Source: Aliamphritea spongicola
GTDB taxonomy: Bacteria; Pseudomonadota; Gammaproteobacteria; Pseudomonadales; Balneatricaceae
Reading direction: 5' to 3'
DNA: 64,000 nt
Assembly: GCA_024347235.1 (NCBI GenBank)
Contig: AP025283.1
Location: 3,844,001 to 3,908,000 of the forward strand
The notes beneath the pieces were generated by a model, which did not search any database, was not told the DNA's origin, and worked only from the letters and a program-made list of their open reading frames with translations. This document shows, one piece after another, positions 32,701 to 43,078 of the stretch. Position numbers and translations under genes: made by a program. Every line of letters starts with the position of its first letter. Position 1 is the first letter of the stretch.

Positions 32701-35700
32701 GGCGGTAATAACATTTGTCCCGCTCAGGTAGGCAACCGTATCCCCGGTGATTTCGTTGGTCGCATCAGCGCCCGCCCCGGTGAGGCTGATACCGCCACCG
32801 GAATTCAGCGAGACACCGACAGAGGCAGCAACAGAAGTCGCCTTAATCGTATTGTTACCGGTGGCATTCAGATCCAGCGTGCCGGTACCCAGCTCAGGAG
32901 CCGCGTTATTCACATAGGCAGCGGTATCGGAATCGATGGTGTTTTTCGCCAGGGCAACCGATAAGGTCGCCGCAACAGAGCCGGTGGTACCGAAGCCGAT
33001 TGCCAGAGACGCCGAACCGGCTTCAGCGGTAATCTTGGATGTATTAGTAGCCGTCAGCGTCAGCGAAGCCGCTTTGAACGTCAGCGTCGGATCGTTTGTG
33101 TTATCCACAAAACTGTTCACACTGGCGTAAATGTCATTGGTGGTATTCACACCGGATCCGGAGCCGGCAAAACCGCCACTGCTGCTGCCACCGGCAATCG
33201 CCATGCTGCCGGCACCCACACCGGCTTCTACGGTCAGGTTACCGGTCGCCTGAACAGTGACTGCACCGCTGGTATCCACCAGGGTGTTCTTCAGTGCAGC
33301 ATTGACCGTCAGGCGATTCGATGCACTGCCGCCAATTTTGTTATCTGCCAGTGCGGCACCGATGGAAATACCCAGCCCGCCACTGCTGCCAATGCCCACA
33401 GACGTAGCCACGGCCGCGACTGTTGATTTCACGGTTGAGGTATTCGTCGCAGTGACACCCAGTGCACCGGAGCTGCGCACCTGCGCATTATTCATCAGTG
33501 CTTCTGTGCTGCCCTTAACGGTGTTACTGGCATGGGCACCGGCACCGCTCAACGCAACACCGGCAGATCCGCTGCTGAAGCCCAGCGCCAGAGACGCCGC
33601 CACAGAGGTTGCTGTAATCGTTGCCTGAGAATCCGCCAGCAGGGTAACGTTGCCAATGGAACGGGTTGCCGATCCCAACGCAGCGCTGTCCACCAGCGCC
33701 TGTGTATTCGTGGTGATATCATTTTCCGCCAGCGATACACCGATGCTCAGGGTGCCACCGGTCGAGGTCGCAGAATAACTGCCGGAAATCGCTGCGCCCA
33801 CCACGGTTGAAGTAATGGTGGAGCGGTCTTTAGCCTGTACATTCAGGGAATCCGCCAGAATGGATTTACCTGTCACGTTCGCCGTAATACCGGACGTAAT
33901 ATCAACTGTCACAGTATTCTTGGTGCTGGCCCCGACACCGGTCAGCGCACCGGCCGTACCGGCCTCGGACTTGGCAATACCAACCGCAGCCGCAACCACT
34001 GCGGACGTGATATTCTGAGTGCTTTGCGCCCTTGTATCCACCGCGCCGCTGATGTCTACATCAGAGTTATTAATCAGTGCACGAACGGCATTTGCGTTAC
34101 CGCTATCACCGCCAACCTTATTTTCTGCCAGCGCTACCCCGATGCCACCGGAAATTCCGGTGCCGGTGGTTGAACCTGCATAGGCCACGCTCGGCGCAAC
34201 TACCGTGGCAGTAATGTTGCCGCTGGCGGTTGCATTCAGGTAAGTACCGGTAGCTGCAGAGGATTTCGCATTGGCAGTGCTGGTCTGGTTAACAGTGGAG
34301 CCGTCAATCAGCGCTTCCGTATCGCCATACACTTCGTTGGTAATATCAGCACCGGCACCGCTCAGGCTCACGGTGGTTGTTGAACCACTTTGTAAACCAA
34401 CTGAAGCCGCAACCACCACACCAACAATATCGGTGTTATTGCTGGCATTCACATCCAGACGGGCTTCCGCCAGATCATGGGTCGGCAGCGTAATGGTACT
34501 GTTATTGGCGATCTTGGCCCGGGTATTCATCCGCACCAGATTCTTGCCGATTGCCGCACCAACGGCCACGCCAACCTTGGTATCAAAGTCAGGAGTTGTC
34601 TCTTTGCTGATCCCCGCGCCCAGTGCGACGGAAATAATGTCGGCATCACCGGTCGCCTGATGGCGGATCTTACCGGTCTGTGAGGTCAGGCTGGTATTAC
34701 TGATCAGGGCGTTAATGTTGCTGTTGATGTTATTTTCAGCATAGGTCACACCCACCGCGCCATTGCCCGCATAAGCAACACCCAGTGCGACCGCATAAAT
34801 TTCTGACTCATCGGTGGCATCAATCTTAACCGCCAGCCCGTCACCGTCTTTACCGGATACGATCAGGCTGTTGATGTCATTCAGATAGGCATCTACATTC
34901 GCGGTAACATTGTTAATGGAAACGTTACCGGCCAGGGCAATACTGCTGCTGGCACCGACAGAGGTTTCCGCCAGACTGGACAGGGCCGCCGAAATAGACG
35001 TGGTGATTACCGTGCTCTTGTTCTTCGCATCAACTACCAGCTCCTGCAACGTAAAAGTAGTGACATCAGATGCGCCGGCACTGACGTTAAAGGTTGCGTC
35101 ATTGCGCAGGCCAATACCGGCTGCGGCCAGTGAAAACTTCTGCGCAGAGGACTGGGCAAACGCAATCGGGAACGCGTAAACGCCGCTGTTTTCATGGGCC
35201 CGCAGGGTCAGCTTATCCGCATCAAACTGGCTGTAGCTCAGCAGGCCGGATTTAACCGTGCTGTTCACCTTATTGAAAATAAACGCACCGGATACACTGA
35301 TACCGTAAGAACTGTTCTCTACCGGAGGCTCTTCACCACCGGACGGCGCAACTTTACCGGTCGCCCAGGAAGCACTCACAGCGGTACCGATAATGAAACC
35401 GTCACTGGCGGCTTCAACTCGGGCATCACCGTCAACCGTGATGCTGCCTGCCGGGGTAACACTGTCACCTTCAGTTCCCACCAGCGCCTTACTGACCTTG
35501 GTGATGTCATTCACCGCAGAGGATGCACCGACACCAATAGCACCGCCGGCAGCACTGGCACCGGCAGCCACAATCAGATCCGCACGGTTATCCGCAGTAA
35601 CCGTTAAGCGTTCCACCGTACCCGGGCTCGCCAGCCGGGAACCGATGTCCGCCGTTACACCGGACTCGACCTGGGCAATGGAGGTTGTATCCATGGTGGT

Positions 35701-38700
35701 CTGCATATACAGACCGGAAATGCCCAGCGTGCCGTTACCGGAGCCGGAGGAATAACCTGAATTAATCGCAAAGGCATGGGTATCCGCATTCACCGACAGT
35801 TTGTCGGCATAAATCTTCGCGCCGTTTTCGATGATCGCTTTACTGCTGGTCGTCACCTTATTCAGGTATACACTGGCGCCGACACCGTTCAGGCTGTCTG
35901 CGGAACCGTTAAACTGGTAATACTGTTTCAGCAGTGGATAGGTCGATGAAGTAGCGGTCTTATTGCCCACCCAGTCAACGGACTTATTCACCGTATCCGC
36001 ATTCAGGCTCAGGCTGCGGTCGCCCACCGTCAGCGGATTTGCCAGCAGGGTCGCTGCTTCAGCAAAGGCTTTGGCTTCGGTTGTGCTGTCGAAACTGTTT
36101 GCCAGCGCAGTTCGCTGGTTAATCTGCACATTACCTTTCACCCGGGCATCTGCGGTCTGGGTTGAATCCATCAGCGAGAAGTTCAGCGACAGGGAAACCT
36201 TGGCACCGGCTGCCGTGGATTTAATCGAGTTATCCAGCAGGTAGATGTCTGAATCGCCGCCCAGTAACTGGCTTGGCAAACTGGTGAACTGATCCCCCAG
36301 TAACTCCCAGTTATTGCCATCACTGAAGTCGGTGCTGTCCAGCCGCATGGTGGTGGTATCTGCCCCCAAATACTTATACACAGCACCGAACAGGCCGATC
36401 TCCGGCCGTTCAGCGGCCTGCGACTGCTGCCAGCTATAGTTGCTGTCATCAAAACGGATCAGGTCACCGGTTTTAAGAGTGTAATCGGTATTAATCTGAT
36501 TCGAACTGATCAGCGCAGGCTTCACGTATTTAAAGGTGGTATCAGTACTGATCAGGCCGGTCAGGTTTTCTGCTTTGGCATCCACACTGATTTTACCCAG
36601 CGCGTCTATCTGGGTATTGCCCTGCATAACCGCCTGAGCATCGTTATTCAGGCTGGCAATAGCAACTGAAACTGCAGCCCCGAAAGGCACCTGCTGGAAG
36701 CCGGTACCATCTGTGCCGGTACCGGCTGCACCGGCAACACCTTTCAGCTGTGACGGCGTACTTGAAACCGACTCAACAGAGGTCAGTAAACGGCTGTCCG
36801 CGCTGGCGGTATGGGTAAGCGTGCCGCCAATCTGGAGGTCTGTCGCCGCACTGCTGCTGCCAATATAGGATTTAACCCGGTTCACATCATCGGCATACAG
36901 CACGGCAATACCGGCGGTAAACTTGGTCGGCGCCAGACGGTTTTCGCTTTCAGAATAGTGTTAAGCACCGGCAGGAGCCGACAGCAGTACCCGCGGCTTT
37001 TTGCCGGTACTGATCTTTATACTTATCCAGCACACCCAGGGTACGGTCTACCACTGCATGGGCCAGAGTGCCCCAGTCGCCATCGATCCGGCCCTGAGTC
37101 TGGGACGCATCCACGGTAACATTGCCCTGAATCAGCGCGTCGCCGGACAGGGTTGCAACAGTATCCGAGCGTTCAATATGTACCGCAACACTGGCCGCCA
37201 GCTTACCGTCTTCACGGGCATCACTTTCCGCGCCCACATAGCTGTAATCGAAGCTGCTGGCCTGAACATTCACGTTGCCGCCGGCAACAATGTTCGCATT
37301 ACCGGAAACATTCGTGGTGGTTGTGGAGTCCAGCAGACCTACCGCCACACTGGCCGCAAAGCCGCCAATGCCGCCGCCAATACCGAACAGCGGTGCCGCA
37401 ACCACCCGCAGATAGTTATCACTCTGGCTGCTGATATCCACATTGCCGGCTGCCAGAATAGTACCGTCCATCTGCACATCGGCGGTGGACTTCAGGCTGC
37501 CGATGGCCACAGACAGCGCGATAGAAATCGGTTCAGAGACCACCCGGGCGATTGAACGGGCCTTGATAGTAACGTTGTCCCCTTCAATCACGGCGCCGGA
37601 CGCCACGGTGATCTTGGTATCTACCTCAGACTGTGAGTAACCGGAAAACAGGCTCTGCTGCTCAAGGTCATTTTTGATGTTGCCAAAGTCGACACTCAGA
37701 TCCAACTGACCACCGCCGCTGGATACCGTAATATCCGGGTTAGATTCAGCACGGGCCTGAATATCAATGTCTTTACCCTGAATGGTCGCCGCATTAATGG
37801 TGACCGTCGCACTGACCTTGTCGTAGTTATAAAAACCCAGACCGGTAATTTCGTTGCGGGAATCCGACGCATACAGGGTGATATCACCACTGTTTGCCAG
37901 GCTGTTACCCTGGGCAGACACGGTTACCCCGTTGGCAACCACGATATGCCGGGAGTTCAGGGTAATATCCCCGCAGTGCCGCTGGCGTCATCGGTTTTCA
38001 GGTCAGCATTGACGTTAATGGTGCCGCTGCCGGTGCGGAATTCAACTGACTGACCGGTAAGCAGAACGTTATTGCTGATGGTCAGATTACCGCTGGCCTC
38101 GCTGACCAGGGTGTAGTTATTGCCGGTCACATTTGCCCAGCTAAAGTCGCCGGTACTGAACACACCGGTGCCGCCGTAAAACACCAGATCATTGCCCGTG
38201 GCGGCATCCTGCACGGTTACATCAACCGCCTGGGTCCGGTTATTAATATCGATGCGCAGTTCGTTAGTGCCGGTACCGCCTTTCAGTGCCGCCGTGGTAT
38301 TTGCAGCATCCAGCACCTGAGTCAGGCTGGCAGCGCTGCCATCCAGTGCAGTTGCACCGGTAGCCGCGGTTAACTCAGCGGCTTCAACACCGGTCAGGGT
38401 CACAGATGTATCGGTCTGACCAGTGCCTTTCCAGGTCAGGGAACTGTCCTGCAGTACAAGTTCGGTATAGCTGGCAGTGGTATCTGCGGCAACCGTGTCA
38501 GTGCCGGTACCGCCGCTAACGGAAATATCGCCAAGACCAATGCTGAAACGGTCTTTGCCTTTAGAACCGACATAAGTGTCGTTACCGCCATTACCTTTCT
38601 GGCTGGTCAGCTGTACCGAGGCCAGCAGACTCAGGCTCAGGCCGCTGATGACCGAGCCAGTCACACTGCCCGGCGTCAGCCCCAGCACCGTCAGGATGCT

Positions 38701-41310
38701 CTGATCCGTACCGGCAACCGTCAGGTTATTCAGCCCGGTTAAATCAACCGCACCGTTCTGCTGGTTAAAGCTGGCGGTAAGTGCACCGCTGGTACGGGTA
38801 TCTGCCGCATTGATCAGCGCTAGTAACTCATCCAGAGTGGAGGCGGCCGTGGCATCCACATCAATGACCGTATCGTTACCGTCATCCAGCGTGAAGCGCA
38901 GGGTATGTTCTGTCAGCGCATCCCAGCCAGTAATATTTTTAAGCTCTGTGGTGGATGAGACACCGTGGAAAGCGCTGGCATCAAAGGTGTCATTCAGGTC
39001 TGCACCAATCAGATCAGCAGACTCAATCCCCTGCAGTGTAATCAGGGCGCTGTTAATGGCTAACTGATGGTTTGCCAGAGTAAAGCTGTGGGCAGTACCG
39101 GTCTGACTGCTCAGGTCAGCAACCAGAGTGTCATCACCGCTGCCGGCATCCACCTGATCGTTACTGTTACCGTTGACATAGATCGTGTCATCACCGGCAC
39201 CGGAAGAAATAACGTTAGTACCCTGTGCCCCTTTAATGACATCGCTGCCACCAAATGTGGTGATGCTGGCATGACCGGCAAAGGCACTCAGGTCGACCTT
39301 ATCGGCGGTGGCGCTGCCGGATACTGAAATGGTATCGGCGGCGGAAAAGCCAATAAGGGTATCCGAAATCGCAGCGCCGGCCTGGGCAATGGCGGCGGTC
39401 ACACCGTTACTGGCAGACAGGGTTGTCGCCACCGCCTGCCCCGCGTACAGGCCATTGAAATCAATCTGCCACTGGCTGCCACTCTGGGCAATGCTCAGCT
39501 GGCCGTAATTCAGGTTCAGGGCTTTTCGATGGCCCGGGTAATATCCCGGCCAGTGCTGCCCCAGGCAATTTCATCGGTGGTATGGGTGCCGCTGGCATCG
39601 GTGATAGTCAGCACGAAGCCACTGCCGGAGGTTACCGTAGGAATATCCAGCGTCCACTGTTCGGTGGTGCCCTGTGCCAGATCCAGTGCATGGTTAGCAC
39701 CGGAAACGCTGATATTCGCGCGGCCGGTAAAGTTTTCGCTCAGGGTATCAGCCCCGGCGCCGGCAGTAATCGTATCCGCACCGCCGTTACCGGTCAGGGT
39801 ATCGCCGTGATCAGACGCATACAGGGTATCCGCCAGATCAGTACCTTCCAGCGTGATGCTGTAGGCATCTGCGCCACGGGCATCCAGGGTTTTACCGGTG
39901 GTATCACCACTCTCAGTAAGAGCCCGCAGGTAGACACTTTCAACCCCTGTGAGGGTATCTTCACCGTCAGTGCCAACCCGCAGCTTGTTGGTCGTCAGGC
40001 GGAAATCTGCCGCCCGTACCTCAATCACTTCGTCAGTACCGGCACCGCCGGTCAGCTGGTCTGTCCCCAGCCCACCAATCAGAACGTCATCGCCGCTGCC
40101 TGCCAGCAGGGTATCATCACCGGCACCACCATCCAGATGAACTGAGACATCCGCCGCCGCGAAGTCGAAATAGTTATCCCCGCTGCCCCCTGAGCCGCCA
40201 GTAAATCAACATTCTTGGCGACCATCGTCTGGCCGTCAGCAGTAAAAGCTGAGCCGTCCCAGCTGCCGCGGGCATAGGTAAAGTCAGAACCGGCTTTATC
40301 CACAGACACCTGCAGATCTTCACCAGCCGTACCGGCTTCCCGGTACATGACTGAGTCAAAACCGCTGTTACCGTCAACGGTATCACCCAGGCCAGCCACG
40401 AAAAGGTTATTGTTGGTATCACCGGTTAAGGTATCCGCCTGTGCGGAACCGATCACCACATTCACACCGGTTACAGCGTCGAATCCGGTGGCGGTTTCAG
40501 CATCCAGATCAACGGTTACCCCGCTGCCGTACTGGGAATAATCCAGATAATCGGTACCGCTGCCGCCCAGGGTATCGAAGCCACTGAACTCAACGGAGGT
40601 GGTGGTTTTATCCTGCAGAATACTGCCGGCAACATTCTCCAGTGTGCTGAGAATGCCATTACCGTCAGCATTGATCTGCCAGTTATAACTGTTATTAATG
40701 GCGGAAAGGGTATGGTTGGAATTGGAGCTGTTCGTCGCACTCAGCTTTTCAGTATTGAGGAATTCGACGATGCCATTGGTGCCCATTCCACCGGAGTTAT
40801 TACCGCTGATCTGCCAGTCACTGGTAGTAACGGTACTACCGGCTTTCACTTCATCGCTGCCGCCCTGGCCGTCGAACTGAACCACGAAAGGCCGCTCACC
40901 CAGATCAAGGAAAGACTTATCCACCGTCAGGGTGTCATTACCGGAAGAGCCGGTAATTGTAATCACACTGTTGGCGGCAATGTCTGCAATCTTACGTTCG
41001 CCCAGTACAGCACCGTTACCGCCGGCACTGCTGTCGATCAGCTGGATAAACTGCTCAGAGGCAGCATTGCTGACCACCTGCAGAGTTACGTCAGAGGAAG
41101 CTGCCAGCGCCGCCAGCGGGTCCGCAGATAACAATAAACGGGGTTCAAGCTGCTCCAGCTTGAAGGTGTTCATCTGTTCAGAGGCCGAAGGGCGTAACGC
41201 CTTCGACATTTCGTTAAACAGCTTATTCAACCGAGGAGTACGACCCGTATCCGGCTTATCCTGCTTTCCGGCGTTACGGTTTTTCTGTCGTTCTGGTTAT
41301 AAGTAGCCAT
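17308..41310 (-). CDS. Giant LEPR-XLL-type RTX/beta-helix surface protein, about 8,000 residues (many frameshifts)
   Basis: One gene of about 24 kb, read through at least 13 frameshifts. N-terminus: short basic region, then LEPRLLLSADP (41120-41149), an LEPR-XLL-type motif; no classical signal peptide. Next come RTX-like Ca-binding repeats (about 38-41 kb; GGAGTD, GNGGADTITAGAGADT) and filamentous-haemagglutinin-like beta-helix. A long array of 63-65-residue units follows (about 29-34 kb core), then more beta-helix with a helical insertion (25.3-25.8 kb). Calx-beta-like domains lie at 20.9-21.9 kb. Dense RTX repeats (17.9-20.3 kb) and an acidic Ala/Glu tail close the protein. I place the start at the ATG 41308-41310: MATYNQNDRKNRN joins the LNKLFNEMSK frame if one A is restored in an AAAAA run. 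Likely a secreted adhesin or surface fibre. Its flanking TolC, HlyD and SecA-like genes are the inferred exporter. No catalytic domain recognised. Confidence 0.9.
17950..20350 (-). repeat. RTX (haemolysin-type Ca-binding) repeat region
   Basis: Dense nonapeptide-like motifs such as GGNGVGNT, GNAGNDIIIGGFGADRIDGG and GGAGNDTI-type units, separated by strand segments beginning GDNG or GDDG. Such repeats bind calcium outside the cell and fold after export. They are typical of type I secretion substrates. Confidence 0.9.
18270..19320 (-). repeat. Tandem 351-nt (117-residue) repeats
   Basis: The block ending AGFGNDEVTAGTGND recurs exactly 351 nt apart (for example AGTCACTTCATCATTACCG at 18841 and again from 19192). 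The two copies are nearly identical in protein: both carry HDLGARDIID, STDTTNATGGDDTITLTGG and TVTTGNGNDN. A third, more diverged copy (STDTTNATGGNDTVSLGSG) follows at about 18270-18620. Confidence 0.85.
20930..21930 (-). other. Calx-beta-like domains in the giant protein
   Basis: Two or three consecutive domains show the Calx-beta type pattern: SYEVSLSVPQPSVATVAYVT with YVKAVDDSGAEGQRDYVISH, then VLEGGVAETFNVRLATRPTV with FTVLATDDSAVENLYRAGIT and the closing VTVNDND / VDNDSG motifs. Such domains bind Ca in adhesins. Assignment is by motif, not by search. Confidence 0.65.
25320..25800 (-). other. Alpha-helical insertion within the beta-helix
   Basis: About 160 residues with a charged helical composition (ELSTGLWQDMGLITGSTAAQ, NAREREYSQYWAIRNGEFQG, TYTLTDQERTDLTASVHTW) interrupt otherwise strand-rich, Ser/Thr/Gly/Asn-rich sequence. 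It is a discrete domain that might be exposed on the fibre surface. No family recognised. Confidence 0.6.
28900..34200 (-). repeat. Higher-order repeat: four-unit superrepeat of about 764 nt
   Basis: Units of about 190 nt (63-64 residues) recur. Four unit types follow in fixed order: A (GSGV..NKVYGDVDSYIDNS), B (NTSKITA.AGSASLA, VGVALA.N), C (NNTIKATSVAASVA, GAGA.A.NEITG) and D (GGAGGGIGISIGAA, GTSSNR). Type-A landmarks lie near 30.07, 30.84, 31.60, 32.37 and 33.13 kb. Type-D landmarks lie near 30.25, 31.03, 31.78, 32.55 and 33.31 kb. All are about 760-770 nt apart. Copies become less regular on both sides. Confidence 0.9.
41120..41149 (-). other. LEPR-XLL-type N-terminal motif
   Basis: Encodes LEPRLLLSAD, about 55 residues from the start of the giant protein, after a basic, hydrophilic leader. 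This motif names an N-terminal domain of very long, repetitive bacterial surface proteins. It may be a sorting or processing signal, and its placement just before the mature-looking repeats fits that reading. Confidence 0.75.
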
Positions 41311-41439
41311 AGCCTTGAACCCATTGTCAGCCCCTTCCGAAAGGGCTCTCGTTTATCGTTATATGCTGCCGTCTCCGTGGCAATGCACGCCCCTGCGTGC
41401 TTAATAAATCCGGGTGCAGTTACTCCGTTGCACCACTGT

Positions 41440-41457
41440 CTGAATCAGCTGATTCAG
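41440..41457. repeat. Perfect 18-bp palindrome at the sapC stop
   Basis: CTGAATCAGCTGATTCAG reads the same on both strands. With one bulge it extends outward to CACTG/CAGTG. It overlaps the sapC stop codon (41454-41456), and a second hairpin (about 41332-41350, GCCCCTT/AAGGGCT) lies between it and the giant gene. Possibly an operator, a processing site or a stabilising hairpin. Confidence 0.6.
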
Positions 41458-42248
41458 TGCTGAACATCTGCCTCGGCAGACGCAGCTGTGTCCGCAGCCG
41501 CCGGCTGAGGCATGTTCTGCAGAACCTTGTTCAGGTTGCGCATAGACTGCAGGTGCAGGTAAATCAGCTCCAGACCGTCATTGGCCATCAGTGCTGCCAG
41601 CTCTTCCTGCGGCATCGCTTTCAGCTTGTCACGGCTGATCACTTTAAAGCCTGTCAGGGTGCGTTCTTCACCGGACGGTAAGGTGAACTTAGCGCCCATA
41701 TCTTCGAACAGATCCAGCTCATTAAGCTTCTGGCAGAACGCCTGGGTGCGCTGATAGTGGCTCTGATAATCCTGCAGGAAGTCCACTACTTTGGTCAGGT
41801 ACTGGGTTTGCTCACCGTCAGCATCGAACAGACGCTCACCGCGGCCTTCCTGATTACAGCCTTCATAGTTTTCATCCAGACACAAGGTCAGGGTGTTGCC
41901 GTCATCACTGCTGGCGAAAACAAACGGATAACGACGGATAAACGCCGGTACATAGTTAGCGTTCCAGCTGCCATCTTCGGCGACATACAGGTTTTCGTCT
42001 TCACGAACGCCCATTACAACCACCGGCAGCACTTCATCACCGTTACCGGCAAATACAATACTGTAATCTTCAGCGGCATTCGGGAATTCCACAGCCATCA
42101 GAGGGACTGAATTAACCTGCCGGGCAAAGCTGTAGTTATTTCCGGCTTTAATTGACCAGTCAACATGGCGCTGTTTATTTACTGCTTCTACCTGTCCGTA
42201 AATCAATAATTGCGTTGCCACTTGTATATCCTCTTTTTCTCCCGCCAT
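41454..42248 (-). CDS. SapC-family protein
   Basis: A 264-residue protein of the SapC family (named from the Campylobacter S-layer locus sapCDEF, where the other genes form a type I exporter). Family features seen: a strand-rich first half (VNSVPLMAVEFPNAAEDYSI, VLPVVVMGVREDENLYV), NANYVPAFIRRYPFVFA with LCLDENYEGC and GERLFDADGE, and the late segment LTGFKVISRDKLKAMPQEEL. No signal peptide or membrane span, so it is probably cytoplasmic. The frame is intact. It lies between an unrecognised gene and the giant surface protein in the same direction, which supports a role in preparing or controlling export of that protein. The molecular function of SapC is not known. Confidence 0.85.
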   Translation of the reverse strand: MAGEKEDIQVATQLLIYGQVEAVNKQRHVDWSIKAGNNYSFARQVNSVPLMAVEFPNAAEDYSIVFAGNGDEVLPVVVMGVREDENLYVAEDGSWNANYVPAFIRRYPFVFASSDDGNTLTLCLDENYEGCNQEGRGERLFDADGEQTQYLTKVVDFLQDYQSHYQRTQAFCQKLNELDLFEDMGAKFTLPSGEERTLTGFKVISRDKLKAMPQEELAALMANDGLELIYLHLQSMRNLNKVLQNMPQPAAADTAASAEADVQH

Positions 42249-42268
42249 CAGACAGCGGTTAACAAAAC

Positions 42269-43078
42269 TTATACTGCTTCCGGCGCCTGTTCAGTGACGC
42301 CGAAATACAAGGTAAAAATACCTGCCCGTCCCGGCCGGTACCTGCTGATACATGGCCCAGTACTTTATCGCCATGGGTTTGCAAAAATGTTTCCACCGGC
42401 TGGTTATCCGGTTGCTGCAACTGCCAGGTTTGCCGGATCAGATCCGCCCACTGCGTGACTGTCTGCTCCAGGTCGTACAGGTTCAGATCGAACGACTGCC
42501 GAACACTGCCAGCTTCTTCCACTTCCAGCATCAGCAACTGCTTTGCAGGCAGAACCTGCAGCGCCCGCTCCAGATAAGCCAGTGCCAGTTGGCAGGCCTC
42601 ACTGCCAGGCGCCTGAAAACAGGCTTCAATGGTTCGCCGCAGTTCAGTTTCTGTCTGTTCCGGCCGGCACATATACCGGCTGCTGACAGGGCTAAGTTCA
42701 GTTCCCCATTTCAGGGCATCATAAACCAGGAGTCTTGCCTGCGGGTCATACTTAAGACCAGCGTAAAAATCACCGGCACGTTCCAGATAAATCTTCAGCA
42801 CCGGGCTGGCTGCCGGTTCAAAACCAAAGTGCAGCAGGTCCGCCCGGGGCAGCCCTCTTCCAGCCACTGCCATACCGGTGTCGGTATCGCCTGACAGGGC
42901 TCTTCCGGCAAAAATGCTTCAGCCCTTTTGAGGCAAAAGCATCTTTATGGGTGCTGATCAGGAAGCGGTCATTTAATGCCTTTCCCGGCACCAGCTTGCA
43001 GGAAGTCTCGTAGCCGAACGGCACACCGGTTGCCGCGAACGCTGCCTTAAAAGCAGATGCCAGTTCAGCAACCTGCAT
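42269..43078 (-). CDS. Unrecognised conserved-looking protein (frameshifted)
   Basis: About 270 residues. The ATG (43076-43078) overlaps the TAA of the TolC-SPOR gene (TAATG), so translation is coupled. One break lies near 42860-42900. Another in a TTTTT run near 42310 is cured by one base, giving TLYFGVTEQAPEAV and the stop at 42269-42271. Otherwise the frame closes at 42259. Visible features: GVPFGYETSCKLVPGKALND, LLHFGFEPAASPVLKIYLER and, near the end, GHVSAGTGRDGQVF. The paired strand motifs (HFGFE...LKIYLE and GH....G.DGQ.F.TLYFG) suggest a barrel-like fold with an internal repeat. No signal peptide or membrane segment. I do not recognise the family. Its fixed place in the operon suggests a cytoplasmic accessory of the export system. 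Confidence 0.7.

Noticed and set aside
17308..41310. Many separate pseudogenes or hypothetical genes in this interval
   Set aside because: Consecutive fragments continue one another's domain pattern on the same strand with single frame changes and no intergenic sequence, so one giant gene is the simpler reading.
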